Part shown: positions 5,719 through 12,140 of the stretch, one piece after another
Layout of the letters: every line of letters starts with the position of its first letter
Position numbering within the stretch: the first letter of the stretch is position 1
Assembly (NCBI GenBank): GCA_037441725.1
Contig: JBBIRT010000096.1
Coordinates: forward strand, 1-12,140
Source of the DNA: JBBIRT01 sp037441725
GTDB taxonomy: Bacteria; Desulfobacterota; BSN033; UBA1163
Length of the DNA: 12,140 nt
Direction: 5' to 3'
Notes under the pieces: generated by a model
What the model was told of the DNA's origin: nothing
Database searches by the model: none
Seen by the model: only the letters and a program-made list of their open reading frames with translations
Made by a program: the position numbers and the translations under genes

Positions 5719-7377
5719 ATGCAAGAAATCATTGGTTTGGACATTGGTTCTCATTCGATGAAGTTGGTTGGACTCAAGATGACCTCCAAGGGGCCTTTCC
5801 TCACCCGTATAGGAATGAAGGAAATTCCACCTGATCAGAAGGAAAAGGATGTCAAGGCCTTTTCCGAAATTCTTAAAACCCTTGTGAAGGAAGTCAATCT
5901 TAAAACCAAAAAGGTCCATTTAGTGGTATCAGGTTCAGGAATTCAAGTCAAACGTCTCACCGTTCCATCTCTTCCAAAGACCGAGTTAAAAGAAGCCGTA
6001 CGCTGGGAGATTAAAAACTCCCTTCCCTTCCCTGTTGAGACAGCCCAGATTGACTTTCATACTTTAAATGAATATGTGGAGGATCATATTAAGAAACTTG
6101 ATCTCCTTGCAGTCGCCTGCCCAAAATCGATGATTGATCAAACCCTATCCATAGCTATGGCTGCTGGGCTTCAGCCTGTACATCTCGACATAGGCCCTTT
6201 TGCCCTCTGGAATCTTCTTCTGACCTGGAATCAAATTAAAAAGGAAGAAATCACAGGGGTTGTTGATCTTGGAGCAGAAAAAACAGGAATCTATATTTTC
6301 AAGGACAGGACTTTGCAATTCAGTCGGGAAGCCACCCCCGCCGGATCAGACCTTACCAGAGCGGTGATGGAAGGAATTGGTTCTGAGGGAGAATCTGGAG
6401 TTCTCTTTGAACGAGCAGAGCGAATAAAGCAAGAGATGGGCATACCTTTAGATTCATCAAAGATATCCTTTCTCGTACGACCTGTGTTGGAAAAAATAGT
6501 GATGGAGATAGGTCGATCCCTCGAATATTATAGAAGTTTATTTAACGAAGAAAAGATTGATAGACTCATTCTTACAGGGGGAGGGGCCAATTTAAAAAAT
6601 ATGGGGACCTATCTTTCCCATGAGCTTCACCTGCCTGTAGAATCTCTGAATCCCCTTGAGAGGATCCTTTTTGATCCCAAGCAGGTTGATACTGAATCCC
6701 TCAAACCGATAGGCTCAACTTTCACGATTGCCATAGGGATTGCAACGGCTCAACCAAAACGAATTGAACTTCTCCCTCTTAGGGAGCCTCTCCTATCGAA
6801 GACAAAAGTGGTAAAGTCAATCTCTGTCTTGATTCCTGGAGTCGTATTGCTAATCTTTTTGACCATCATAGGGTATATGAACGCACAATTACGTACCCTC
6901 CAGAGAGAAAGGGATGAAAAAATGGTAAGCATAAAAGACCTCGATGGTCTTCAACAAAAAATGAGACTTCTTAAGGAAAAAGAAATTAAGATCAAGGAAA
7001 ATCTTTCTTTATTCCCATCATCAATCATGATCTCTATCCCATACCAGGAAATTTTAAAAGAGATCAGTAACCAATTGCCAGACCATGCAACCCTGACCCT
7101 TCTCTCAATCCAGCCTAAAGCAAAATCCCCAAGAGGAGAGGATCCATCAGATGAGGGGAAGGAAATCCATTTATCAGGCCTTGTTTTCGGAAGCGAGACG
7201 AATTGCCTTACCTCCTTGGCCCTTATCATTGAACGACTTGAGAAATCCTCGTTCTTTAAAAATGTAAGATTAATCTCGACGGATGAAAATAAGCTATACA
7301 ATCGTAATAGCGCTGAATTTAATATCAGATGCGACATCCATAATGATGCCCTGAGGGAGGAAAGAAACAGACCATGA
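5719..7377 (+). CDS. pilM: PilM-PilN fusion (GspL-like; MshI-equivalent) pilus assembly protein
   Basis: The 552-residue protein joins two normally separate subunits. Residues 1-345 are an actin-like PilM domain: phosphate-1 loop GLDIGSHSMKLV at 6-17, phosphate-2 GVVDLGAEKTGIYIF at 180-194, adenosine motif LILTGGGANLKNM at 283-295. Residues 348-545 look like PilN: the docking motif RIELLPLRE (348-356, compare the INLLP motif by which PilN binds PilM), one membrane segment at about 367-386, a coiled coil (about 388-430), and a periplasmic ferredoxin-like domain (about 440-540). The total length is about that of PilM plus PilN. The PilM part stays cytoplasmic and the C-terminal part is periplasmic. 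The ATG at 5719 has AGGGA at 5706-5710 with 8 nt spacing. The stop overlaps the start of the PilO-like gene. GspL is a similar natural fusion, but the PilM part here is full-length. Confidence 0.92.
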   Translation: MQEIIGLDIGSHSMKLVGLKMTSKGPFLTRIGMKEIPPDQKEKDVKAFSEILKTLVKEVNLKTKKVHLVVSGSGIQVKRLTVPSLPKTELKEAVRWEIKNSLPFPVETAQIDFHTLNEYVEDHIKKLDLLAVACPKSMIDQTLSIAMAAGLQPVHLDIGPFALWNLLLTWNQIKKEEITGVVDLGAEKTGIYIFKDRTLQFSREATPAGSDLTRAVMEGIGSEGESGVLFERAERIKQEMGIPLDSSKISFLVRPVLEKIVMEIGRSLEYYRSLFNEEKIDRLILTGGGANLKNMGTYLSHELHLPVESLNPLERILFDPKQVDTESLKPIGSTFTIAIGIATAQPKRIELLPLREPLLSKTKVVKSISVLIPGVVLLIFLTIIGYMNAQLRTLQRERDEKMVSIKDLDGLQQKMRLLKEKEIKIKENLSLFPSSIMISIPYQEILKEISNQLPDHATLTLLSIQPKAKSPRGEDPSDEGKEIHLSGLVFGSETNCLTSLALIIERLEKSSFFKNVRLISTDENKLYNRNSAEFNIRCDIHNDALREERNRP

Positions 7378-7979
7378 ATTTAAAAAATAGGGAAAAGATC
7401 ATGATCGTCTTGGCAGGGGTCGCCATGGCCATCTGGGTATTTGATCAATTCTATTTAACCCCACAAGGCCGTAAGATAAAGAACCTCAAGAATGAAATCA
7501 AGATTGCCGATCAAAAAATTAATGAACTCCTCTTGATCGGAAAAGGCGTAGAAACCATAGAGAGGGAGATTGAACGTCAAGAAAAAGAGCTTAAGAGGTT
7601 AAGTGACCGCACTTTAAGGGGTGAAGAATTTAGGGCCTTCTTGAAGCATTTGGCAAAAGAGAGTGACCCTGGTCAGATGAAAGTCATCTCAGTCGTTCCC
7701 CAGGAAGAAAAAGTCTCCATTTCTGAGGATAAAAGGGAAGCTCCCCAAAAATACAGAAAGGTCAATATTCAGATGGTCCTCCATTCAACCTATTTTAAAT
7801 TAGGAACCTATCTGAAGGGGATTGAGGAGCTCCCCTTCCTTATTCATGTTGAGAACCTCCAGATTGAAAAGGGCGAAGAAACTCAACCTCTTTTAAAGGT
7901 TACCATTAAGCTAACTATTTATATTCCAGGAGAAATAGAAGAGATTAAAGGAACGGAAGGATTAACGAAAAGATCATAA
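7374..7979 (+). CDS. pilO: PilO/GspM-like (MshJ-equivalent) inner-membrane alignment protein
   Basis: This is a 201-residue bitopic inner-membrane protein: a short cytoplasmic tail, a membrane segment at about 8-28, a charged coiled coil at about 33-78 (IKNLKNEIKIADQKINELL and IEREIERQEKELKRL), and a periplasmic domain from about 85. The core YRKVNIQMVLHSTYFKLGTYLKGIEELP starting at 127, with the following HVENLQIEKG and LKVTIKLTIYI strands, is the ferredoxin-like PilO fold. PilO pairs with PilN through coiled coils and links to PilP; the PilN partner is the C-terminal half of the preceding protein. The ATG overlaps the previous stop (ATGA), so the two are translationally coupled; GGGAGG upstream lies 13 nt away, which is long. 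The C-terminus ends in a short charged tail. Assignment rests on topology, fold pattern and position. Confidence 0.88.
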   Translation: MNLKNREKIMIVLAGVAMAIWVFDQFYLTPQGRKIKNLKNEIKIADQKINELLLIGKGVETIEREIERQEKELKRLSDRTLRGEEFRAFLKHLAKESDPGQMKVISVVPQEEKVSISEDKREAPQKYRKVNIQMVLHSTYFKLGTYLKGIEELPFLIHVENLQIEKGEETQPLLKVTIKLTIYIPGEIEEIKGTEGLTKRS

Positions 7980-7990
7980 GAGGAGAGGTA

Positions 7991-8494
7991 GTGAAACGAT
8001 ATAAAAAGATTATTTCTTTTTTAATCCTCACCATCGTTTTGGTAGGTCTTGAGGTTAAATGGCTCAATCCTATTGAGGCATTCGGACAATCCAAAGAGAA
8101 GAGCAATCTATCTCAAAGAAGCCGAAGGGATCCCTTTTCCCTCCCCCCAGGGGTCCATCTTCTCTCTGAAATGACCATGACTCCAGAAACCAAGAAGACC
8201 TCTTCAAAAACCGAAGGCAAACTCATTGAGATGCCTCCCTCTTTGAAAGTCAATGCGATTTTAATCGGTGACCATATTCGGTTGGCAATGATCGACCGCC
8301 ATATTGTTACCATAGGGGATTGGATTCATAACGAAAAGGTCATCGATATTGAAAAAGATCGAGTCATCTTAGGAAAAGGAGATCAAACAAGGGCTCTCTT
8401 CTTAGCTCAAAGTCCAGTTCTATTAACGGTTGAGGATTGTCCCCCACTTTCCACCAAAGGAGAAATGATAAGGGGCATGGGAGAAAAAAGATGA
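7991..8494 (+). CDS. PilP/GspC-like (MshK-equivalent) periplasmic linker protein
   Basis: This is a 167-residue protein with an N-terminal hydrophobic segment (about 7-21) that anchors or exports it and no clear lipobox. A disordered, basic and Pro-rich stretch contains RRDPF at 45-49, a short motif common before the HR/homology region of PilP, GspC and MshK proteins. Residues about 84-140 (LKVNAILIGDHIRLAMIDRHIVTIGDWI, then VIDIEKDRVILGKG) form the small beta domain that contacts the N0 domain of the secretin in this family. The GTG start at 7991 has AGGAG 5 nt upstream, 12 nt after the pilO stop. The C-terminal tail carries one cysteine (C150). It would connect the PilN/PilO membrane complex to the MshL secretin, whose gene starts on top of this one's stop codon. 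Confidence 0.82.
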   Translation: MKRYKKIISFLILTIVLVGLEVKWLNPIEAFGQSKEKSNLSQRSRRDPFSLPPGVHLLSEMTMTPETKKTSSKTEGKLIEMPPSLKVNAILIGDHIRLAMIDRHIVTIGDWIHNEKVIDIEKDRVILGKGDQTRALFLAQSPVLLTVEDCPPLSTKGEMIRGMGEKR

Positions 8495-10134
8495 GACTTA
8501 AGATATTCTTTACCCTATATCTTATTCAACTATTGATTTTGGGATGTGCCACGGCTCCAAAAAAAGAACGAGCCAAGTTAGCTCCTCAGACAGTGGATGT
8601 CACCCAACCTCAGCCAACCCTTGAAGAGGAACTAAAAGAAATCGTCCTTCCACAGATGGAGGAGGTGAAAAAAATTCCTGAAAAACTTTTTTCTTTATAT
8701 GCCAGGGACTCAAACCTCCAGGACATCCTTTTAGCCCTATCTAAGGAAAGTGATTTAAACATTGTCCTTGATCCTGAATTGAGTGGAAAGGTCACTGTTG
8801 ATTTGAAACGGGTCACCTTGAGGGAAGCCCTCGATGCAATCCTCTACCCCTTGGGATGGCATTATCAGATTGAAGGGAAATTTATAAAAATCTTAAGACC
8901 CCAGATGGAGACCCGACTCTTTTCGCTCAATTACCTGGCTACCCGAAGGGGAGGAAAAAGAGAAGTCTATGCCAGTACCAGTACAGGCGGAGGTCTACAG
9001 ACGAGCACCCTCCCTGGTCAACAGACTGCCCTCAGTCCAGGAGGAAGCAGAGCAGGATACACTGATCTGGTCAGTGTTGATGAGGTTGATTTATGGAAAG
9101 AGATTCAAAAGGGATTAGAGGCCCTCATTTTTGGATCGGTTGAGGAAAGAGAGGTTTCTTCAGAAAGTGAAAAAACCACTTGGACCAGAACCGATCCAAA
9201 GGGCAAAAGGCTTGTGATTAATAAATCAACAGGAATCATCCTGGTAACGGATTATCCAGTTAATTTAAATAGGGTTGCCTCCTACCTTGAATCAACAGAG
9301 GGAAGCTCACAGAGACAAGTGACCATCCAGGCCAAAATCATGGAGGTCATCCTTTCGGATGAACATAAGGAAGGGATCAATTGGAAGGTCATTGAAGGAC
9401 TTCCACGTTCGATCAATCTTGCCTGGGGACTGACCAATAAAAGTGGGACGACAGGTTATCCTGGAAGTAGTACGGGATATACTGCAGTGGATAGCTCCAC
9501 AGGGACCACCATCGATACTCCAGGAATCTTTAAAATCAAACCTTTCGGAGGGATTCTTGCAATCGGGGCAGCAGGATCAGAAGTGGCCCTTTCGGACATC
9601 ATGCAGGCCATCTCTGAACAGGGAGATGTGAAGATTCTATCAAGTCCAACCATTTCCACTCTTAACAACCAAAAGGCCATGATCCGAGTTGGAAACCAGG
9701 ATGTCTTTTTCATTACCGGTGCGGTGGCAACACAAAATACAGTGACTCAGGTAATCCAGCCCATGACGATTGATATCGGAATTCTGCTGGATGTCACCCC
9801 CCAAATTGCAGAAGACGGAACCATCATCATGAACATCCATCCCAGTATTACCGATAAAACAGGTGAAAAGACTACACCGGATGGAAAATCTACTTTTCCT
9901 CTACTGAGCGTGAGGGAGACCGATACCACTGTAAGGGTCAGAGATGGACAGACCATTATCATTGCTGGTTTGATGCAGGAGAAGAATGAGGAATCTTATA
10001 TCGGTGTCCCCCTCTTAGAATCGATTCCAATTTTAGGAGGTGCTTTCCGATATAAAACGAATAAGAAAAGGAACTCAGAACTGGTGATCATGATCACCCC
10101 TACCCTTCAGGTGGGTAAGAAATTGGAGAAATAG
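8491..10134 (+). CDS. mshL: MshL-type lipoprotein secretin (outer-membrane pilus/secretion channel)
   Basis: This is a 547-residue outer-membrane secretin. The signal peptide ends in a lipobox, LILGC with Cys19 lipidated, so it may reach the outer membrane without a separate pilotin. Residues about 64-137 (LFSLYARDSNLQDILLALS and VTVDLKRVTLREALDAIL) form the N0/STN-type domain. A Gly/Ser/Thr-rich insert at about 158-190 and the segment to about 268 form the periplasmic ring region (LVINKSTGIILVTDYPVNLNRV). The secretin core runs from about 276 to 541: VTIQAKIMEVILSDEHKEGINW, SEQGDVKILSSPTISTLNNQKA, VRVRDGQTIIIAGLMQ, and VPLLESIPILGGAFR near the end. The ATG at 8491 (ATGA overlap, GGGAG 7 nt upstream) is preferred over an in-frame TTG at 8437, because only the former puts the lipobox at a normal place. 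Domain layout is like MshL/PilN-type secretins and shorter than GspD. Confidence 0.94.
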   Translation: MRLKIFFTLYLIQLLILGCATAPKKERAKLAPQTVDVTQPQPTLEEELKEIVLPQMEEVKKIPEKLFSLYARDSNLQDILLALSKESDLNIVLDPELSGKVTVDLKRVTLREALDAILYPLGWHYQIEGKFIKILRPQMETRLFSLNYLATRRGGKREVYASTSTGGGLQTSTLPGQQTALSPGGSRAGYTDLVSVDEVDLWKEIQKGLEALIFGSVEEREVSSESEKTTWTRTDPKGKRLVINKSTGIILVTDYPVNLNRVASYLESTEGSSQRQVTIQAKIMEVILSDEHKEGINWKVIEGLPRSINLAWGLTNKSGTTGYPGSSTGYTAVDSSTGTTIDTPGIFKIKPFGGILAIGAAGSEVALSDIMQAISEQGDVKILSSPTISTLNNQKAMIRVGNQDVFFITGAVATQNTVTQVIQPMTIDIGILLDVTPQIAEDGTIIMNIHPSITDKTGEKTTPDGKSTFPLLSVRETDTTVRVRDGQTIIIAGLMQEKNEESYIGVPLLESIPILGGAFRYKTNKKRNSELVIMITPTLQVGKKLEK

Positions 10135-10149
10135 AAGGAAAGGAATCGT

Positions 10150-10194
10150 ATGCTCCTGGATTTCAATGATCCAAACGAGGACTTTAAATTTTAA
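10150..10194 (+). other. Possible 14-residue ORF in the secretin-ATPase gap
   Basis: ATG 10150 to TAA 10192-10194 would encode MLLDFNDPNEDFKF, an acidic peptide. AAGGAAAGGA at 10136-10145 makes a good purine-rich ribosome site at 4 nt spacing. It fills most of the 77-nt gap between the secretin stop and the ATPase start, which is the longest gap in the cluster. It may be a small peptide, a coupling device that carries ribosomes to the next start, or chance. No family is recognised. Confidence 0.25.
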
Positions 10195-10211
10195 CCCTTT
10201 TGGAGAAAGCC

Positions 10212-11288
10212 ATGTACCAAGACTTCTATGGGCTCAAAGAAAAGCCATTTTCCTTAACTCCAGATCCTCAATATCTCTTTCTTAGTGAAAGTCATCGGAC
10301 TGCCATTGAATCTCTTCATTATGGGATTGAGCAGAGGGAAGGGTTTATCATCATCACAGGAGACATTGGAACCGGAAAAACGACCATCTGCCGAGCCTTT
10401 TTAGAGAAGTTAGACAGGAGGGTGAAGACCGCTGTCATTTTCAACTCCCTCCTCTCTGAGGGAAAGCTCTTGGAGTCAATCCTTCAGGATTTTGGTTTCC
10501 ATCCAAGAGGGAGAACAAAACATGATATGATCCACACCTTGAATCAGTCACTCCTTCAATTATCCTATCAGGGAGAAAACGCGGTGCTGATTATTGATGA
10601 GGCTCAAAATCTCTCAATCCCTGTCCTGGAACAGATCCGGATGCTTTCCAACTTAGAAACGGATAAAGAGAAATTGCTTCAAATCATTTTATTCGGTCAA
10701 TTAGAGTTAGATCAAAAGCTCAAATCCAATAAATTGAAACCATTGAATCAAAGGATTGCCATTCGCCACCAGCTTCGCCCCCTCACCTTTAAAGAGATGG
10801 AGGCATACATTAATCAAAGGTTAATGGTAGCAGGGGCTCAGGGAAGCATCACCTTTTCCAAGTCTGCTCTGAAAGAAATCTATAAATTTTCAAATGGGAT
10901 TCCGAGACGAATCAATCTCCTTTGTGACCGGGCCCTCTTGGGAGGATTCGTTGAACAAACTCATCAGATCAATAAATCTATCATCTTTAAAGCCAAGGAT
11001 AGCCTCTTAGGGAAAGAGAGGGATAAGAAACCCTTCATTCTTTCGACCTTACCCAATCAATGGATTCCATTGCGTATATCCCTCTGGTCCTTCCTGATCT
11101 TTCTCATCATCAGTTGCATATTTTTAAACCAAAGTTATCTCTCTTCAATCCTGAATGCCAAAACTCTACTTTTTGGAAAGATTCGATCTGTCTCGGTTAT
11201 GGCCTTAGAAGGGGGTAGGGTTCAGGATCCGCAAAATAAGGATGCTTCGAAGGATTCTGAGGAGGCTTCTCAGGAGGGTTTAAGATGA
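10212..11288 (+). CDS. mshM: ExeA/MshM-type AAA ATPase with C-terminal membrane segment
   Basis: From ATG 10212 this is a 358-residue ATPase. It opens with MYQDFYGLKEKPFSLTPDP, the standard start of ExeA/GspA/MshM proteins. Walker A is GDIGTGKTT at 50-58 (K56). Walker B is LIIDE at 126-130, followed by AQNLS. The downstream FNGIP-like SNGIPRRINLLCDRAL (227-242) is the family's sensor-2 region. Residues about 285-306 (IPLRISLWSFLIFLIISCIFL) are a membrane segment, followed by about 50 polar residues outside the membrane; no peptidoglycan-binding domain is seen, unlike full-length ExeA. GGAG lies 6 nt before the ATG; an in-frame TTG at 10200 would add only four residues. With the next protein it forms an ExeA/ExeB- or MshM/MshN-like pair, expected to act at the inner membrane to help place or assemble the secretin. 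ATPase assignment is certain; the role is from family knowledge. Confidence 0.92.
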   Translation: MYQDFYGLKEKPFSLTPDPQYLFLSESHRTAIESLHYGIEQREGFIIITGDIGTGKTTICRAFLEKLDRRVKTAVIFNSLLSEGKLLESILQDFGFHPRGRTKHDMIHTLNQSLLQLSYQGENAVLIIDEAQNLSIPVLEQIRMLSNLETDKEKLLQIILFGQLELDQKLKSNKLKPLNQRIAIRHQLRPLTFKEMEAYINQRLMVAGAQGSITFSKSALKEIYKFSNGIPRRINLLCDRALLGGFVEQTHQINKSIIFKAKDSLLGKERDKKPFILSTLPNQWIPLRISLWSFLIFLIISCIFLNQSYLSSILNAKTLLFGKIRSVSVMALEGGRVQDPQNKDASKDSEEASQEGLR

Positions 11289-12140
11289 GCCTGATCATTG
11301 ATGCCCTTAAAAGGGCTCAACAGCTTCGACTCCAAGGACCTGAAGGATCCTTGATTCCCAATCGTCCGTACTTTTTTAGGGAAAACAGAAGGGATCAAAA
11401 GAAGCGATTCATCATGATCGCTATCTTTCTCATCAGTCTTTCTATCATCTTCCTCTTACTTCTAAGACCTTCTTCTCCACCCCCAGCTCAAACTCATCAA
11501 GTGGCTTTGGCCGTGGGGGAAAAACCTTTAATTCCTGAGATGGCACCTCCTCCTTCTGGATCTCAACCCGATGTGAAAAATGTGTCACCAGGGGAAATTC
11601 TATTTAGAGAGGAACAAACGTCTTATCCCATTGACCCTCCACAGGAAATAAAACCTCCTGAAAGAGAGAAATTGAGTGAGCTTATTAAAAAAGAAAATCT
11701 CCATGATACCCCTCTTCTTCCTTTGTCCGCTCCATCAAAGACTCCCTTAGAAGAGGAGCCCTCCTCCAAATCAATCGGTGTAAAGCAAGAAGAGAAAAGG
11801 GATCATTCTTTTAGGTTGAACACCCTTAACCACTTCAATGATGGGGTGCGCTATTTTAATCAAAAAGAATATTTTCAGGCGATCCAGGCCTACCAAAAGG
11901 TGATTGATCAAGATCCAAGCTATGTAGAGGCCTATAACAATATCGGGATCACCTATCAAAAGATGGGAGAGGTGGAAAAGGCCTTTGAGGCTTACCAAAA
12001 AGCGATTGAGATCAACCCTAACTATGAGAAAGGATATCACAATCTCGGCACCCTCCTTCTGCTCCAAAACCGTTATGAGGAAGCAGAGGAGGCCTTCCAT
12101 AAAGCAATAAGGATCAATGCCAACAATATTGAAAGTCATC
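11285..12140 (+). CDS. Partial membrane-anchored TPR protein (GspB-like N-terminus, MshN-like)
   Basis: The frame starts at ATG 11285, overlapping the ATPase stop (ATGA), and runs off the window after 285 residues without a stop. The N-terminus MSLIIDALKRAQQLR is the short cytoplasmic motif typical of GspB/ExeB and related proteins. A membrane segment lies at about 43-60, followed by a long Pro-, Glu- and Ser-rich spacer (about 61-178), long enough to reach through the periplasm. Three tandem 34-residue TPR units follow: about 183-216, 217-250 (YNNIGITYQKMGEVEKAFEAYQ) and 251-284 (YHNLGTLLLLQNRYEEAEEAF). More repeats may follow outside. This is the position of mshN next to mshM. It likely partners with the ATPase at the inner membrane while its TPRs bind pilus, secretin or cell-wall components. 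Confidence 0.85.
   Translation, partial: MSLIIDALKRAQQLRLQGPEGSLIPNRPYFFRENRRDQKKRFIMIAIFLISLSIIFLLLLRPSSPPPAQTHQVALAVGEKPLIPEMAPPPSGSQPDVKNVSPGEILFREEQTSYPIDPPQEIKPPEREKLSELIKKENLHDTPLLPLSAPSKTPLEEEPSSKSIGVKQEEKRDHSFRLNTLNHFNDGVRYFNQKEYFQAIQAYQKVIDQDPSYVEAYNNIGITYQKMGEVEKAFEAYQKAIEINPNYEKGYHNLGTLLLLQNRYEEAEEAFHKAIRINANNIESH

Noticed and set aside
6951..7337. 128-codon open frame on the minus strand inside the PilM-PilN gene
   Set aside because: It lies wholly antisense to a clearly coding region with continuous domain structure, has no recognisable family, and its residue mix looks like reverse-frame translation.
8437..8490. Upstream TTG start for the secretin, adding 18 residues
   Set aside because: It would place basic residues and a long tail before the signal peptide. 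ATG 8491 gives a normal lipoprotein signal with Cys19 and has a better ribosome site.
9443..9631. Plus-strand open frame in another frame within the secretin gene
   Set aside because: It sits inside the secretin core, whose motifs are continuous across the region; there is no ribosome site or family match.
2039..11288. Classification as a standard type II secretion (gsp) operon
   Set aside because: PilM-PilN/PilO/PilP-type subunits, a short MshL-like lipoprotein secretin and MshM/MshN-like genes fit an MSHA-type pilus better; no GspG, GspE or GspD of usual length is seen. It is not excluded that the system secretes proteins.
11771..12139. Long minus-strand open frame opposite the TPR gene
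   Set aside because: The plus strand encodes three regular 34-residue TPR units here; the hydrophobic minus-strand product is a shadow of them.
1..12140. CRISPR arrays, tRNA/rRNA genes, insertion sequences, phage attachment sites
   Set aside because: Scanned by eye; no regularly spaced direct repeats, cloverleaf-like segments, transposase motifs or terminal inverted repeats were found, and coding sequence fills nearly the whole window.

Overview
The window reads as one densely packed, entirely plus-strand gene cluster from a Gram-negative (diderm) bacterium. A lipoprotein secretin, four prepilin-like proteins and inner-membrane assembly proteins show it needs an outer membrane. The somewhat AT-leaning composition, the REC-first sensor kinase and the MSHA-like layout would fit a Desulfobacterota/Deltaproteobacteria-type or related (e.g. 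Nitrospirota-like) genome. That placement is inference; the window holds no rRNA or other phylogenetic marker.

Layout: (1) positions 1-100 hold the 3' end of a small helix-turn-helix (excisionase/MerR-like) protein. (2) 104-2030 is a signalling pair: a REC-HisKA-HATPase histidine kinase ending in what looks like a degenerate GGDEF domain, overlapping a stand-alone receiver protein. (3) 2039-3256 is the GspF/PilC/MshG platform protein. (4) 3273-5664 is a run of four minor prepilin/pseudopilin genes (GspH/MshC-like, GspI/MshD-like, MshO/GspJ-like, MshP/PilX-like). (5) 5719-8494 encodes the inner-membrane alignment subcomplex: a PilM-PilN fusion, a PilO-like protein and a PilP/MshK-like protein. 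(6) 8491-10134 is an MshL-type lipoprotein secretin. (7) 10212-11288 is an ExeA/MshM-type AAA ATPase with a C-terminal membrane segment, followed at 11285 by a membrane-anchored TPR protein (GspB-like N-terminus, MshN-like TPRs) that runs off the window end.

Gene spacing is very tight. There are start/stop overlaps at 3770, 7374, 8491 and 11285, and longer overlaps at 1659 and 4140. No convincing internal promoter or terminator was seen, so one polycistronic unit starting upstream of the window is the simplest reading. The order C-D-O-P followed by I-J-K-L-M-N matches the two halves of the MSHA (mannose-sensitive haemagglutinin) type IV pilus locus of Vibrio in swapped order. The machine is therefore best called an MSHA-like type IV pilus or type IV-pilus-related secretion system. 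The extension ATPase (GspE/PilB/MshE), the major pilin (MshA/GspG) and the prepilin peptidase are not in this window.

How the parts would work together (family knowledge): PilM-PilN, PilO and PilP bridge the cytoplasm to the secretin. The platform protein and an off-window ATPase polymerise pilins. The four minor prepilins would prime or cap the filament. The ExeA-like ATPase and GspB/MshN-like TPR protein likely help place or assemble the secretin through the cell wall. The kinase/receiver pair is a plausible regulator of the cluster. The points most worth checking are the degenerate GGDEF on the kinase, the PilM-PilN fusion, the unusual C-terminal domain of the MshP-like protein, and a 13-codon ORF before pilM that looks like a displaced PilM N-terminus.
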